Shown here one piece after another: positions 14,731 to 14,856 of a stretch of DNA of 14,856 bases (its first letter is position 1; every line of letters starts with the position of its first letter). Made by a program: the position numbers and the translations under genes. The notes beneath the pieces are model-generated. The model saw only the letters and a list, made by a program, of their open reading frames with translations. It was not told the origin of the DNA and did not search any database. The stretch comes from Spirochaetia bacterium (GTDB lineage: Bacteria > Spirochaetota > Spirochaetia > Treponematales > Breznakiellaceae): assembly GCA_025997675.1 (NCBI GenBank), contig BNUX01000074.1, positions 1 to 14,856 on the forward strand, given 5' to 3'.

Positions 14731-14856
14731 TGCAAAAGTTTTCGAAATCTTGCAAAAGTTTTCGAAATCTTGCAAAAGTTTTCGAAATCTTGCAAAAGTT
14801 TTCGAAATCTTGCAAAAGTTTTCGAAATCTTGCAAAAGTTTTCGAAATCTTGCAAA
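14731..14856. repeat. Perfect 20-bp tandem repeat array, continuing past the window
   Basis: Six identical head-to-tail copies of TGCAAAAGTTTTCGAAATCT start at 14731, 14751, 14771, 14791, 14811 and 14831; a seventh is cut by the window end. There are no spacers, so it is not CRISPR. Each unit contains the palindrome TTTCGAAA inside a near-palindrome AAGTTTTCGAAATCTT, and unit junctions create TTGCAA, so dyad centres recur alternately 9 and 11 bp apart. The identity of the copies implies recent expansion or homogenisation. All six frames are free of stop codons, but no ribosome site is visible, so I do not call a gene here. Confidence 0.95.

Noticed and set aside
14671..14856. CRISPR array
   Set aside because: Units are contiguous and identical with no unique spacers, and no cas-like gene is in the window.

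Overview
The window looks like chromosomal DNA of a termite-gut or environmental Treponema-type spirochaete. The supporting evidence is a mid-GC, GGCC-rich coding style, an outer-membrane beta-barrel and periplasmic carrier (so a diderm cell), the DUF362/ferredoxin and GlnRS proteins, and a 20-bp GCAAAA tandem array of a kind I associate with these genomes. The assignment is inference from protein style, not from a database match.

Layout. (1) 1-1287 is a visibly AT-richer accessory edge. It holds the 3' end of an IS1182-type transposase running in from the left, a convergent secreted flavodoxin with an odd C-terminus, a 39-codon small ORF coupled to the flavodoxin, and a divergent regulatory region. 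That region carries an 18-bp direct repeat with a 21-bp period, a C10 homopolymer and a good sigma-70-like promoter. (2) 1288-7204 is a rightward, tightly spaced run that could be one transcript: NodIJ/Drr-type ABC exporter (ATPase and permease), an unrecognised helical protein, glnS, an esterase overlapping glnS by ATGA, and a DUF362 protein with two 4Fe-4S clusters. (3) 14546-7206 is a leftward run: a small hypothetical gene, a LytTR response regulator, a GHKL (HPK10/AgrC-like) histidine kinase, an MMPL/RND exporter, a LolA-like periplasmic protein and a DUF1302-like outer-membrane beta-barrel. From the regulator onward the genes overlap or lie within 8 nt, so this is very probably one translationally coupled operon. 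The two runs converge with a single base between stop codons (7204/7206), over a strong inverted repeat. (4) 14671-14856 is a 20-bp tandem array continuing beyond the right edge.

How the genes may work together. RND exporter, LolA-like carrier and outer-membrane barrel form a plausible inner-membrane to periplasm to outer-membrane route for a lipid or other hydrophobic cargo. It is wired in the same operon to its own membrane sensor and DNA-binding regulator. The best new observation is that the mature N-terminus of the barrel (DDDFGF...GTSAS) recurs inside the second periplasmic loop of the RND protein with synonymous codon differences. This suggests a shared docking motif, perhaps for the carrier. 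The C10 tract beside the ABC-exporter promoter is a candidate phase-variation switch. The 20-bp array is a striking element that reads the same 20-residue peptide in all three frames of a strand.
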